Origin: Paracoccus fistulariae
GTDB lineage: Bacteria > Pseudomonadota > Alphaproteobacteria > Rhodobacterales > Rhodobacteraceae
Assembly: GCF_028553785.1 (NCBI RefSeq)
Contig: NZ_CP067136.1
Location: forward strand, 682,001-746,000
DNA length: 64,000 bases
Direction of reading: 5' to 3'
A program made the position numbers and the translations under genes. Every line of letters starts with the position of its first letter. Position 1 is the stretch's first letter. Shown here piece by piece: positions 48,192-57,894 of this stretch. The notes under the pieces were generated by a model. That model ran no database searches. It saw nothing but the letters and a program-made list of their open reading frames with translations, and had not been told where the DNA came from.

Positions 48192-49118
48192 ATGGTTATT
48201 CAACAAGATAAAATGGAATCTCTGGCCAATCGCATGACCGAGCACGAGGTCAAGGGCCGCAGCCCCTGGGCCGATGCGCGCAAGCGGTTCCTGCGCAACA
48301 AGGCAGCAATGTTCGGGCTGCTGATCCTGATTCTGGTGCTGCTGTTCGCGATCTTCGGCAATGCCTTCGCCGCCTGGTCCAATGAAGAGCTGGATTTCAG
48401 CGTCATGGGTCAGGTCGCGACGATGGGCCAGCCCTCGATCGAAAACGGCCATTATTTCGGCACCGACGATCTGGGCCGCGATCTTTACGCCCGCACCGTG
48501 CAGGGCACCCAGATCAGCCTGATGGTGGGCGTCGTGGGCGCGGCCATCGCGGTGATCGTCGGCACGCTTTACGGCGCAACGGCGGGCTATGTCGGCGGGC
48601 GGGTCGATCAGCTGATGATGCGCACCGTCGATATCCTGATGTCGATCCCCTACATGTTCGTGCTGATCCTGCTGCTGGTAATGTTCGGCCGGTCCATCGC
48701 CATGCTGTTTCTGGGCATCGGGCTGATTTCATGGCTGGATATGTCGCGGATCGTGCGCGGCCAGACGCTGTCGCTGAAAAACCGCGAATTCATCGAGGCC
48801 GCCCGCGCCACCGGCGTCTCCAGCTGGAAGATCATCATGCGCCATATCGTGCCCAACCTGCTGGGCGTCGTCGCGGTCTATGCCACGCTGCTGGTGCCGC
48901 TGATGATCCTGACCGAAAGCTTCATCAGCTTTCTGGGTCTGGGCGTGCAGGAACCGCTGACCTCATGGGGCGCGCTGATTTCCGAAGGCGCGGGCACGAT
49001 GAATTACGGCACGTTGTGGCAACTGGCCTTCCCGCTGTTTTTCTTTGTCATCACGCTGTTCGGTTTCTTCTTTGTCGGTGACGGGCTGCGCGACGCGCTG
49101 GACCCGAAGGAGCGCTGA
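48192..49118 (+). CDS. oppC: Oligopeptide ABC transporter, permease OppC
   Basis: A 308-residue permease. An N-terminal cytoplasmic segment (S-P-W-x-D-A-R-K-R-F-L-R-N-K-A-A) precedes six helices, and the coupling loop reads E-F-I-E-A-A-R-A-T-G-V-S. H-Y-F-G-T-D-D-L-G-R-D in the periplasmic part is typical. It begins 3 bp after oppB; in-frame ATGs at 48213 and 48234 are alternatives because the ribosome site before 48192 is weak. Confidence 0.93.
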   Translation: MVIQQDKMESLANRMTEHEVKGRSPWADARKRFLRNKAAMFGLLILILVLLFAIFGNAFAAWSNEELDFSVMGQVATMGQPSIENGHYFGTDDLGRDLYARTVQGTQISLMVGVVGAAIAVIVGTLYGATAGYVGGRVDQLMMRTVDILMSIPYMFVLILLLVMFGRSIAMLFLGIGLISWLDMSRIVRGQTLSLKNREFIEAARATGVSSWKIIMRHIVPNLLGVVAVYATLLVPLMILTESFISFLGLGVQEPLTSWGALISEGAGTMNYGTLWQLAFPLFFFVITLFGFFFVGDGLRDALDPKER

Positions 49119-49120
49119 TC

Positions 49121-50137
49121 ATGGCTTTGCTGCAGATCACGGACCTGAATGTCCGCTTCCAGACCAATGATGGCGAGGTTCATGCCGTCAACAATGTCGA
49201 TCTGTCGGTCGAGGCGGGCGAGCCCCTGGGCATCGTCGGCGAATCCGGCAGCGGCAAGTCGCAGCTGTCCTTCGCGCTGATGGGCCTGCTGGCGCGCAAT
49301 GGCCGCGCCACCGGCAGCGTCGTCTTTGACGGGCAAGAGATCCTGAACGCGCCGCCCAAGCTGCTGAACCGCATCCGGGCCGAAAAGATCGCGATGATCT
49401 TTCAGGATCCGATGACCTCGCTGAACCCTTACATGCGCGTCTCGGACCAGATGGCCGAGGTGCTGACCCTGCATAAGGGCCTGTCGAAACGCGACGCGGT
49501 GACCGAGGCGGTGCAGATGCTGGATGCCGTGAAGATCCCCGATGCCAAGGGGCGGGTGCGGCTTTATCCGCATGAGTTCTCGGGCGGGATGCGGCAGCGG
49601 GTGATGATCGCCATGGCGCTGCTGTGCCGGCCAAAGCTGCTGATCGCGGATGAGCCGACCACGGCGCTGGATGTGACGGTGCAGGCGCAGATCATGACGC
49701 TGCTGGCCGATCTTCAGCGCGAATTCGGCATGGCGATGATCCTGATCACCCATGATCTGGGCGTCGTTGCCGGATCCTGCGACCGCGTCGCGGTGATGTA
49801 TGGCGGCCGGATCCGCGAAATGGGCGATGTCGGCCCCTTGTTCAAGGAACCTGCCCACCCCTACACGCAGGGCCTTCTGGCGGCGATCCCTCGCGTCGAT
49901 CACGAGGATGACGAGTTATCCGCAATTCCCGGCGCGCCGCCCAATATGTCGAACCCGCCGCCCGGCTGCGCCTTCGAGCCGCGCTGCGCCTATCGCCACC
50001 CGCGTTGCGCCGAGCAGCGCCCGCAGCTGGAGGAATTCGCCCCCGGCCGGTCCCGCGCCTGCTTTGCACCGCTTGAAGATGTTCTGGCGCATCGCGAAAC
50101 CGCCACCCCCGCAGAAGAAGAGGCAGCCCAGCCATGA
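49121..50137 (+). CDS. oppD: Oligopeptide ABC transporter, ATP-binding protein OppD
   Basis: A 338-residue ATPase with Walker A G-E-S-G-S-G-K-S, a signature F-S-G-G-M-R-Q-R, Walker [13 protein letters not shown] and the C-terminal oligopeptide-type cysteine motif ([14 protein letters not shown]), which binds an iron-sulfur cluster in some relatives. AAGGAGCG precedes ATG 49121. It overlaps oppF by 4 bp. Confidence 0.95.
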   Translation: MALLQITDLNVRFQTNDGEVHAVNNVDLSVEAGEPLGIVGESGSGKSQLSFALMGLLARNGRATGSVVFDGQEILNAPPKLLNRIRAEKIAMIFQDPMTSLNPYMRVSDQMAEVLTLHKGLSKRDAVTEAVQMLDAVKIPDAKGRVRLYPHEFSGGMRQRVMIAMALLCRPKLLIADEPTTALDVTVQAQIMTLLADLQREFGMAMILITHDLGVVAGSCDRVAVMYGGRIREMGDVGPLFKEPAHPYTQGLLAAIPRVDHEDDELSAIPGAPPNMSNPPPGCAFEPRCAYRHPRCAEQRPQLEEFAPGRSRACFAPLEDVLAHRETATPAEEEAAQP

Positions 50138-51159
50138 CCAGACCGCTTCTTGACGTCCATGACCTTCGCGTCACCTTTTCGCTGGGCTCCGGCGGGCTTC
50201 TGCCCTGGAGCAAACCCCGGCTTCTGCATGCGGTGAACGGTGTCGATTTCACCCTGCAACCCGGTGAGACGCTTGGCATTGTCGGCGAATCCGGCAGCGG
50301 GAAATCCACGCTGGCCCGCGCCCTGATCGGCCTTGTCGATGCGCAGGGCAGCGCCGAATGGGTCGATGGCAAGGATCTGATCGGCCTGTCGCCGGGCCAG
50401 ATGATGGCCTATCGCAACGATATCCAGATGGTGTTTCAGGATCCGCTGGCCAGCCTCAACCCCCGCATGACCGTGGGCCAGATCATCGCCGAACCGCTGG
50501 TCACCCATCACCCCGGCCTGTCGCGGGCCGAGGTCAAGACCCGCGTCAAGGCGATGATGGAAAAGGTCGGGCTGCTCTCCAACCAGATCAACCGCTATCC
50601 GCATGAATTCAGCGGCGGTCAGTGCCAGCGCATCGGCATCGCCCGCGCGCTGATCGTGGAGCCGAAGCTGATCATCTGCGATGAGCCGGTCTCGGCTCTG
50701 GATGTCTCGATCCAGGCGCAGGTGATCAACCTCTTGATCCGGCTGCAGCAGGAACTGGGCCTGTCGCTGATCTTCATCGCCCATGACCTGTCGGTGGTGA
50801 AACATATCAGCGACCGGGTGCTGGTGATGTATCTGGGCAAGGTAATGGAAATCGCGCCCTCGGCCGATCTTTATGCCGATCCGCAGCACCCCTATACGCA
50901 GGCGCTGCTGTCGGCGGTGCCGGTGCCGGACCCGGATTTCGATCCCGCCACCAGCGTGGTGCCGCTGCATGGGGAACTGCCCTCGCCCTCGAACCCGCCA
51001 TCGGGCTGCGTCTTCCGCACCCGCTGCCCGCGGGCGCAGGCGCGCTGCGCGTCCGAGGTGCCGGTACTGCAGGGTCAGGCGCACCAGACCGCCTGCCACT
51101 TCCCCGGCCCCTTCACCGAGGCCGAAATCGCCAAGGCCCGCAGCACCGAGGCCGCCTGA
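50134..51159 (+). CDS. oppF: Oligopeptide ABC transporter, ATP-binding protein OppF
   Basis: A 341-residue ATPase partner of OppD with Walker [10 protein letters not shown], signature F-S-G-G-Q-C-Q-R, Walker B L-I-I-C-D-E-P-V-S-A-L-D and a C-terminal C-V-F-R-T-R-C-P-R-A-Q-A-R-C motif. It starts on the ATGA overlap with oppD, and the next ATG follows its stop codon with no gap. Confidence 0.95.
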   Translation: MTRPLLDVHDLRVTFSLGSGGLLPWSKPRLLHAVNGVDFTLQPGETLGIVGESGSGKSTLARALIGLVDAQGSAEWVDGKDLIGLSPGQMMAYRNDIQMVFQDPLASLNPRMTVGQIIAEPLVTHHPGLSRAEVKTRVKAMMEKVGLLSNQINRYPHEFSGGQCQRIGIARALIVEPKLIICDEPVSALDVSIQAQVINLLIRLQQELGLSLIFIAHDLSVVKHISDRVLVMYLGKVMEIAPSADLYADPQHPYTQALLSAVPVPDPDFDPATSVVPLHGELPSPSNPPSGCVFRTRCPRAQARCASEVPVLQGQAHQTACHFPGPFTEAEIAKARSTEAA

Positions 51160-53016
51160 ATGGCAAGGCCCGGCACGGCCGATCCCAGGGCCTATGCCGA
51201 ACGCTGGTCCGCGCTGAAGAACATCCCGCCCTTCCTGGCGATGATCTGGCGCGCCAGCCCCGGCCTGACCGCGATCATGGTGGCGCTGCGCCTGATCCGC
51301 GCGCTGGTGCCGGTGGCCATGCTGTGGATCGGCAAGCTGATCATTGATGAGGTCGTCCGCCTGACCGGCCTGCCCGATGCCCCGACCTCGCTGACGGGCT
51401 GGTGGTCCAGCGGTCTTGCCCAGCCCCTGATCTGGCTGGTCACGGCCGAACTGGCGCTGGCGCTTGGCTCGGACATCATCGGGCGGCTGGTCAGCTATAC
51501 CGACAGCATGTTGCAGGAAAAGCTGGTCATCTTCCTGTCGCTGCGGCTGATGGATCATGCCGCCAGCCTGGATCTGGCCACATTCGAGGACCCCGCCTTT
51601 CAGGACCGTCTGGACCGCGCACGCAGGCAGACAACGGGGCGGATCCCGATCCTCAGCCAGGTGATGCAGCAATTGCAGGACAGCGTCACGGTGATCAGCT
51701 TCGGCATCGGCCTGATCGCCTATAATCCCTGGCTGGTCCTGCTGCTTCTGATCGCCATGATCCCCGCCTTTCTGGGCGAGATGTATTTCAACAGCCAGCT
51801 TTACGCCCTGAACTGGCGCCGCGCCTCTGACCGGCGCGAACGCGACTACCTGCGCCGCATCGCCAGCAGCGCCGATTCCGCCAAAGAGATCAAGATTTTC
51901 GGCCTGAACGGCTTTCTGCGCGACCGCTACCGCCTGCTGGCCGAACGCTTCTACCGGGAAAACCGCGCCATTTCGCGGCGTCAGCTGACAGCCATGGCGC
52001 TGCTGACCGCACTTGGCACGCTTTGCTATTATGCGGCCTATCTGTGGATCATCGGACGCACCCTGACGGGCACGCTCAGCCTCGGCGATCTGACTTTCCT
52101 GTCGGGCAGCTTCCTGCGCCTGCGGGGCCTGATCGAAGGCCTGCTGACCACCTTCTCGAATATGGCGGGCCAGGCGCTCTATCTCGACGATCTCTACAGG
52201 TTCTTCCACGAACGCCCCCACATCACCGCAGGCCCCGCCCCCCTGCCCGTCCCCGACCCGATCCGTCAGGGCGTGGTCTTCGAGAATGTCGGCTTCCGCT
52301 ACCCGGGCACCGACCGCTGGGCGCTGCGGGGCCTGTCCTTCACCCTGCAGGCGGGCGAGACGCTCGCGCTGGTGGGCGAAAACGGCGCAGGCAAGACAAC
52401 GATCGTCAAGCTTCTGACCCGGCTCTATGACCCGACCGAGGGGCGCATCCTCCTGGATGGCCGCGACCTGCGCGACTACGATCCAGAGGCCTTGCGGTCC
52501 GCCATCGGCGTGATCTTTCAGGACTTCGTCCGCTACGCCATGAGCGCCGCGGACAATATCGCGACGGGCCGCATCTCGGCCCGCGATGACCGCCCGCGCA
52601 TCACCGCCGCAGCAGATCGCGCCGCAGCGCAGGCGGTGATCGACAGGCTGCCCGCAGGCTATGACCAGATGCTGGGCCGCAGCTTCGCCCGCGGGGTGGA
52701 GCTCTCAGGCGGCGAATGGCAGAAACTGGCCATCGCCCGCGCCTATATGCGCGACGCCCAGATCCTGATCCTGGACGAACCGACCGCCGCCCTCGACGCC
52801 CGCGCCGAATTCGAGGTGTTTCAGCGCTTCCACGACCTCTCCTCCGCCCGCACCGCCCTGCTGATCTCGCACCGTTTCAGCAGCCTCCGCATGGCTGACC
52901 GAATCCTCGTGCTGGAACATGGCAGGGTGCAGGCGCAGGGCACCCATGCCGAGCTTCTGGCCCAAAAGGGCCGCTACCGCGACCTCTTCGAACTCCAGGC
53001 AAGGGGTTATCGCTAA
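51160..53016 (+). CDS. ABC exporter half-transporter (permease-ATPase fusion)
   Basis: A 618-residue exporter-type half transporter. An N-terminal membrane domain of about six helices (residues ~30-330) is followed by an ATPase domain with Walker A G-E-N-G-A-G-K-T-T, signature L-S-G-G-E-W-Q-K and Walker B I-L-I-L-D-E-P-T-A-A-L-D. The gene starts directly after the oppF stop codon, so translation is probably coupled to the opp operon. It resembles MsbA/cyclolysin-type exporters; the substrate is unknown. Codon choice in its last third uses CTC and CTT leucine codons more often than the opp genes do. Confidence 0.88.
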   Translation: MARPGTADPRAYAERWSALKNIPPFLAMIWRASPGLTAIMVALRLIRALVPVAMLWIGKLIIDEVVRLTGLPDAPTSLTGWWSSGLAQPLIWLVTAELALALGSDIIGRLVSYTDSMLQEKLVIFLSLRLMDHAASLDLATFEDPAFQDRLDRARRQTTGRIPILSQVMQQLQDSVTVISFGIGLIAYNPWLVLLLLIAMIPAFLGEMYFNSQLYALNWRRASDRRERDYLRRIASSADSAKEIKIFGLNGFLRDRYRLLAERFYRENRAISRRQLTAMALLTALGTLCYYAAYLWIIGRTLTGTLSLGDLTFLSGSFLRLRGLIEGLLTTFSNMAGQALYLDDLYRFFHERPHITAGPAPLPVPDPIRQGVVFENVGFRYPGTDRWALRGLSFTLQAGETLALVGENGAGKTTIVKLLTRLYDPTEGRILLDGRDLRDYDPEALRSAIGVIFQDFVRYAMSAADNIATGRISARDDRPRITAAADRAAAQAVIDRLPAGYDQMLGRSFARGVELSGGEWQKLAIARAYMRDAQILILDEPTAALDARAEFEVFQRFHDLSSARTALLISHRFSSLRMADRILVLEHGRVQAQGTHAELLAQKGRYRDLFELQARGYR

Positions 53017-53074
53017 GCCCATCTTTTGTGCCCAAATATCCCCGCCGGAGGCGAAATCCGCGACCGCTCGCCCC

Positions 53075-54130
53075 TCAGCGCAGACGCAGCTGGCCCGCGC
53101 CCTCTTCCGCATGCCCGATCACCGCCGCCTCTGAAAATCCGTGCTCGGCAAAAATCGCCAGCGCCTCACCGGCCGCCTTGGGCGCCACCGCCACCAGCAG
53201 ACCGCCGCTGGTCTGGGGATCGGTCAGAATGGCGCGATCCACATCGCCCACTCCCTCGCCCAACTGGACATCCGCACCATAGCTGGCCCAGTTCCGACCC
53301 GAGGCGCCGGTCACATATCCGGCCCCGGCCAGATCGCGCACCCCGTCCAGCAAGGGGACGGCGGACCAGTCCAGCACCAGATCGCAGCCCGATCCGCGTG
53401 CCATTTCCAGCATATGCCCGGCCAGACCAAAGCCGGTCACATCCGTCATCGCCCGCACAGCCTCCAGCCGCGCCAGATCCGGCCCCGCACTGTTCAGCCG
53501 CGTCGTCGCGCCGATCATCCGCGCGTAACCGGCCTCGTCCAACGCGCCCTTCTTCAGCGCCGCCGACATGATGCCGACGCCCAGCGGCTTGCCCAGGATC
53601 AGCAGATCGCCCGGCCTCGCCCCCGCATTGCGCTTCACGTGATCCGGATCGATGATCCCAAGCGCGACCAGCCCATAGATCGCCTCGACCGAATCGATGG
53701 TATGACCGCCCGCAATCGGAATGCCCGCATCGCGGCAGGCCATCGCCCCGCCCTCCAGAATGCGGGAAATCGTCTCGGGCGACAGCGTGTTGATCGGCAT
53801 CCCCACCAGCGACAGCGCCATGATCGGCGTCGCGCCCATGGCATAGACATCGCTGATCGCATTGGTCGCCGCGATCTGTCCGAAATGCCGCGGATCATCG
53901 ACAATGGGCATGAAGAAATCCGTCGTCGCCACCAGCGCCTGACGATCGTTCAGCTTATAGACCGCCGCATCGTCCGAGGTCTCGATCCCGACCAGCAGCT
54001 CATCCGGCACCGGCAGCATCTTCGTGCCGCGCAGCAGCCCGGTCAACACGCCCGGCGCGATCTTGCAGCCACATCCGCCGCCATGGGACAGCGAGGTGAG
54101 GCGGGGCTCTGTGGGGCGGGGATCATCCAT
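53075..54130 (-). CDS. selD: Selenide, water dikinase
   Basis: A 351-residue enzyme making selenophosphate from selenide and ATP. The active-site segment is H-G-G-G-C20-G-C22-K23, with Cys at the position of E. coli Cys17 and Lys matching Lys20. The T-T-D-F-F-M-P-I-V-D-D motif and G-G-H-T-I follow. ATG 54130 has AAAGGT upstream; a TTG 18 bases earlier is unlikely. No selA, selB, selC or selU is in the window, so whether selenium is used for selenocysteine or selenouridine cannot be told here. Confidence 0.95.
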   Translation of the reverse strand: MDDPRPTEPRLTSLSHGGGCGCKIAPGVLTGLLRGTKMLPVPDELLVGIETSDDAAVYKLNDRQALVATTDFFMPIVDDPRHFGQIAATNAISDVYAMGATPIMALSLVGMPINTLSPETISRILEGGAMACRDAGIPIAGGHTIDSVEAIYGLVALGIIDPDHVKRNAGARPGDLLILGKPLGVGIMSAALKKGALDEAGYARMIGATTRLNSAGPDLARLEAVRAMTDVTGFGLAGHMLEMARGSGCDLVLDWSAVPLLDGVRDLAGAGYVTGASGRNWASYGADVQLGEGVGDVDRAILTDPQTSGGLLVAVAPKAAGEALAIFAEHGFSEAAVIGHAEEGAGQLRLR

Positions 54131-54304
54131 CTGCGGACCTTTCGACAAGGGCGACCCTCACAGAGTCGCGCGATTTTCGCCCAACATAGCATCTGCGCGG
54201 GGCGCAGCAATGCGACCGCGCCCGGGCTTGGCTTGCAAATCGCGACGGACCGGCATTCAACTGTGGCACGAAACAGGGCGCCGAACGGAGAGGGAAGAGG
54301 GCAG

Positions 54305-55957
54305 ATGAACGCATATGAGGACGGGCTGCTGCGGACGCCCGCAAATCACCAGCCGATGACGCCGATCTCGTTTCTGGAACGCGCAGCCCGCGTCCATCCT
54401 GATCACCCGGCCATCATCCACGGCACCTTTCGGTGCAGCTATCGCCAGATGTGGGACGATTGCAGGCGGCTTGCCTCGGCTCTGGACGGACAGGGGATCG
54501 GGCGCGGCGATACGGTGGCGGTGATGCTGTCCAACACGCCGCCGATGATCCTGGCCCATTACGGCGTGCCGATGGCCAATGGCGCGGTGCTGCTGTCGCT
54601 GAACACCCGTCTGGATCCGGCCATGCTGGCCTTTCAGCTGGATCATGCCCAGGTCGGACTGGTGATCGTGGACCGGGAGTTTTCCGCCGTCATGGCCGAG
54701 GCGCTGGCGATGACGCACAACCGGCCGATCGTGGTGGATTTCGACGATCCCGAATATCCCGATGATGCGCCGGTGCCAAAGGGCGCGGGCATCGGCACGC
54801 TGGATTTCGCGGAATTTCTGGCCAGCGGCGATCCGGAATTCGCCTATGCCCTGCCGCAGGATGAATGGGATGCGATCACGCTGAACTATACCTCGGGGAC
54901 GACGGGCAATCCCAAGGGCGTGGTCTATCACCATCGCGGCGCCGCGCTGATGTGTCTCAGCAATACCATCCATGCCCAGATGGGTCGGCATCCGGTCTAT
55001 CTGTGGACGCTGCCCATGTTTCACTGCAATGGCTGGTGCTACCCCTGGACCCTGTCTGTGCAGGCGGGGACGCATGTCTGCCTTCGCTGGGTGCGGGCCG
55101 GGGCGATCTATCAGGCAATCGCCGATCACGGCGTCACCCATCTGTGCGGCGCGCCCATCGTCATGTCCACGCTGCTGTCCTGTCCCGCCGATCAGAAACG
55201 CGCCCTGCCCCATCGGGTGAATTTCAACACCGCCGCGGCCCCGCCGCCGGAACCGGTGCTGCTGGCCATGGCCCAGGAAGGTTTCGACGTCACCCATGTC
55301 TATGGCCTGACCGAGACCTATGGCCCCAGTGTCGTCAATGACTGGAACAGCGATTGGGACAGCCGCAGCGCCTCGGAACAGGCGGCGCTGAAGGCGCGTC
55401 AGGGGGTCAGCTATCTTTCGCTGTCCGATCTTGCGGTTCTGGACCCCGAAACGATGCAGCCCGTGCCCGCCGATGGCACTACCCTGGGCGAGGTGATGAT
55501 GCGCGGCAATATCGTCATGAAAGGCTATCTGAAAAATCCGCAGGCGACGGAACAGGCTTTTGCCGGTGGCTGGTTCCATTCCGGCGATCTGGGCGTGATC
55601 CATCCCGACGGCTATGTCCAGCTGAAGGACAGATCCAAGGATATCATCATCTCTGGCGGCGAGAATATTTCCTCGATCGAGGTGGAAGAGGCGCTGTATC
55701 GCCACCCTTCCGTGGCGCTCTGCGCCGTCGTTGCCATGCCCGATCCGAAATGGGGCGAACGGCCCTGCGCCTTTGTCGAACTGCGCGCGGGCCAGCCCGG
55801 GGACGAGGCCGCGCTGATCGCGCATTGCCGCGACCTGCTGGCGGGCTACAAGCTGCCGGCCCGGATCGTTTTTCAGGAATTGCCCAAGACTTCGACCGGG
55901 AAAATCCAGAAATTCATGCTGCGCCAACGGGCAGCCCTGATCGCCCAGGGGCAATGA
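54305..55957 (+). CDS. AMP-dependent acyl-CoA synthetase (DmdB-like)
   Basis: A 550-residue adenylate-forming ligase. The ATP motif Y-T-S-G-T-T-G-N-P-K-G-V is followed by H-H-R-G-A, the L-P-M-F-H-C-N-G-W-C-Y-P-W segment, Y-G-L-T-E-T-Y-G, G-W-F-H-S-G-D-L, D-R-S-K-D-I-I-I-S-G-G-E-N-I-S-S and the catalytic Lys in T-S-T-G-K-I-Q-K. The F-H-C-N-G-W-C and C-G-A-P-I-V segments resemble medium-chain and 3-methylmercaptopropionyl-CoA ligases (DmdB), but the substrate is not certain. GAGAGGGAAGAGG lies before ATG 54305. It diverges from selD. Confidence 0.87.
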   Translation: MNAYEDGLLRTPANHQPMTPISFLERAARVHPDHPAIIHGTFRCSYRQMWDDCRRLASALDGQGIGRGDTVAVMLSNTPPMILAHYGVPMANGAVLLSLNTRLDPAMLAFQLDHAQVGLVIVDREFSAVMAEALAMTHNRPIVVDFDDPEYPDDAPVPKGAGIGTLDFAEFLASGDPEFAYALPQDEWDAITLNYTSGTTGNPKGVVYHHRGAALMCLSNTIHAQMGRHPVYLWTLPMFHCNGWCYPWTLSVQAGTHVCLRWVRAGAIYQAIADHGVTHLCGAPIVMSTLLSCPADQKRALPHRVNFNTAAAPPPEPVLLAMAQEGFDVTHVYGLTETYGPSVVNDWNSDWDSRSASEQAALKARQGVSYLSLSDLAVLDPETMQPVPADGTTLGEVMMRGNIVMKGYLKNPQATEQAFAGGWFHSGDLGVIHPDGYVQLKDRSKDIIISGGENISSIEVEEALYRHPSVALCAVVAMPDPKWGERPCAFVELRAGQPGDEAALIAHCRDLLAGYKLPARIVFQELPKTSTGKIQKFMLRQRAALIAQGQ

Positions 55958-55991
55958 TCTCGGCAATGTGATCCGCGACCCGGCATTTAGT

Positions 55992-56006
55992 TGCGAATTA
56001 TTCGCA
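55992..56006. promoter_or_regulatory. Putative Fur/Mur-family operator 1
   Basis: TGCGAATTATTCGCA is a perfect 7-1-7 palindrome, the geometry of Fur-family operators. It lies upstream of the -35 box of the Mn/Zn transporter operon. Confidence 0.65.
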
Positions 56007-56012
56007 TCTCTG

Positions 56013-56044
56013 TTGACTTTCTGCGAACGGTTCGCATTTATTCT
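56013..56044 (+). promoter_or_regulatory. Candidate promoter of the sit operon
   Basis: TTGACT (56013-56018) with an AT-rich -10 candidate around 56037-56044 (TTTATT or TATTCT) spans the second palindrome. Exact -10 assignment is uncertain. Confidence 0.4.
56022..56036. promoter_or_regulatory. Putative Fur/Mur-family operator 2
   Basis: TGCGAACGGTTCGCA is a second perfect 7-1-7 palindrome sharing both TGCGAA half-sites with the first, exactly 30 bp (about three helical turns) away. It sits between the -35 and -10 boxes, where binding would block transcription. Confidence 0.65.
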
Positions 56045-56072
56045 GCCAAACCAGTATGAGGCAGGGGACAGG

Positions 56073-56984
56073 ATGACGCAGATGAGGTCGGGTTTCTGGA
56101 GCGTGGCGGCGGTGTCACTTCTGGCGGCGGGCGCGGCACAGGCGCAGGACCGGCTGAAGGTCGTGACGACCTTCACCGTCCTGGCGGATATGGCGCAGAA
56201 TGTGGCGGGGGATGTGGCGGATGTGGTCTCGATCACCAAGCCCGGCGCTGAAATTCACGGGTATCAGCCAACGCCGCGCGATCTGGTCCGCGCGCAGGGC
56301 GCGGATCTGATCCTGTGGAACGGCATGAATCTGGAACTGTGGTTCGAACAGTTCCTGTCCAACCTGCGCAATGTCCCCGAGGCGACCCTGACCGACAATA
56401 TCGAACCGATTGCGATTGCGGGCGGCAGCTATGAGGGCAAACCCAACCCGCATGCCTGGATGGGTCTGGAAAACGCCCAGATCTATATCGACAATATCGA
56501 AAGAGCCTTTTCCGAGGCGGATCCCGCCAATGCCGCCACCTATGCCCGGAATGCGGCGGATTATAAGGAAGAGCTGCGCCAGACGATAGAACCCTTGCGT
56601 CAGGAAATCCTTGAGATCCCGGAAGAAAAGCGATGGCTGGTGTCCTGCGAAGGGGCATTCAGCTATCTGGCGCGCGATTTCGGGATGAAAGAGCTTTACC
56701 TGTGGCCGATCAATGCCGATCAGATGGGCACGCCGAAACAGATCCGCAACGTGATCGACGGCATCCGCCAGAATGACATTCCCGCCGTCTTCTGCGAAAG
56801 CACCGTCAATACCAGCCCCGCCGAACAGGTCGCGCGCGAAACCGGCTCTTACTACGGTGGCGTGCTTTATGTGGACAGCCTGTCGGAACCCGATGGGCCG
56901 GTGCCGACCTATCTGGACCTGCTGCGGGTGACGGCACAGACCATCTCGGATGGGCTGCGCGACGGCATGGCGCAGGAGGACTGA
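56073..56984 (+). CDS. sitA: Manganese/zinc ABC transporter, substrate-binding protein
   Basis: A 303-residue cluster A-I metal-binding protein (SitA/MntC/TroA type). It has an N-terminal signal sequence (cleavage near A-Q-A-Q), the first His ligand in [11 protein letters not shown], a second in P-N-P-H-A-W-M, a Glu in F-C-E-S-T-V and an Asp in Y-V-D-S-L-S. The acidic ligands favour manganese over zinc. I chose ATG 56073 (AGGGG upstream). It leads sitABCD behind two operators. Confidence 0.9.
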   Translation: MTQMRSGFWSVAAVSLLAAGAAQAQDRLKVVTTFTVLADMAQNVAGDVADVVSITKPGAEIHGYQPTPRDLVRAQGADLILWNGMNLELWFEQFLSNLRNVPEATLTDNIEPIAIAGGSYEGKPNPHAWMGLENAQIYIDNIERAFSEADPANAATYARNAADYKEELRQTIEPLRQEILEIPEEKRWLVSCEGAFSYLARDFGMKELYLWPINADQMGTPKQIRNVIDGIRQNDIPAVFCESTVNTSPAEQVARETGSYYGGVLYVDSLSEPDGPVPTYLDLLRVTAQTISDGLRDGMAQED

Positions 56985-56985
56985 G

Positions 56986-57894
56986 ATGGCGCGTGAAACC
57001 CTGACCCGGCCTGCCTCGGACAAGGATACAGGCAGCGGCATCATGGCCGATGATGTCACCGTCACCTATCGCAACGGCATGACCGCGCTGCGCAATGCCA
57101 GCTTTGAAATCCCGCGCGGCACGGTCACGGCGCTGGTGGGCGTCAATGGCGCGGGAAAATCGACGCTGTTCAAGGCGATCATGGGCTTTGTCCCGACCGC
57201 CAAGGGCCAGATCCGGCTGCTGGGCCGCTCGGTGAACGAGGCGCTGCGCAGCAATCTGGTCGCCTATGTCCCGCAGGCGGAAGAGGTCGACTGGTCCTTT
57301 CCGGTGCTGGTCGAGGATGTCGTGATGATGGGCCGCTATGGCAAGATGGGGCTGCTGCGCCGCCCCTCGGCCGCGGATCACAAGGCGGTGGAAGAGGCGC
57401 TTGGCCGCGTCAATATGCTGGATTACCGCCACCGCCAGATCGGGGAACTGTCGGGCGGGCAGAAAAAGCGGGTCTTTCTGGCCCGCGCGCTGGCACAGGA
57501 CGGTCAGGTCATCCTGCTGGACGAACCCTTTACCGGCGTCGATGTGAAGACCGAGGAACAGATCATCCGGCTGCTGGGCGAATTGCGCGATGAAGGCCGG
57601 GTCATGCTGGTATCCACCCATAATCTTGGTTCGGTGCCCGAATTCTGTGACCGGGTGGTGCTGGTGAAGGGAACCGTGCTGGCCTATGGGCCGACGGAAA
57701 CGACCTTCACCCGCGCCAATCTGGAAAAGGCCTTTGGCGGGGTGCTGCGGCATTTCACCCTGGGCGGCGATGCGCTGCATGACGATGACGATCCGCGTCG
57801 TATCACCATCCTGACCGATGATGAACGCCCGCTGGTGCAATATGGCGACCGCACCCATCTGGCGGATCGCAGCCCGGAAAGGCGCGAGGAATGA
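56986..57894 (+). CDS. sitB: Manganese/zinc ABC transporter, ATP-binding protein
   Basis: A 302-residue ATPase with Walker [10 protein letters not shown], the Q-loop region [14 protein letters not shown] typical of metal-type ABC systems, signature L-S-G-G-Q-K-K-R and Walker [15 protein letters not shown]-terminal extension of about 50 residues carries an Asp-rich, His-containing segment. It starts 1 bp after the sitA stop and overlaps sitC by 4 bp. Confidence 0.92.
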   Translation: MARETLTRPASDKDTGSGIMADDVTVTYRNGMTALRNASFEIPRGTVTALVGVNGAGKSTLFKAIMGFVPTAKGQIRLLGRSVNEALRSNLVAYVPQAEEVDWSFPVLVEDVVMMGRYGKMGLLRRPSAADHKAVEEALGRVNMLDYRHRQIGELSGGQKKRVFLARALAQDGQVILLDEPFTGVDVKTEEQIIRLLGELRDEGRVMLVSTHNLGSVPEFCDRVVLVKGTVLAYGPTETTFTRANLEKAFGGVLRHFTLGGDALHDDDDPRRITILTDDERPLVQYGDRTHLADRSPERREE

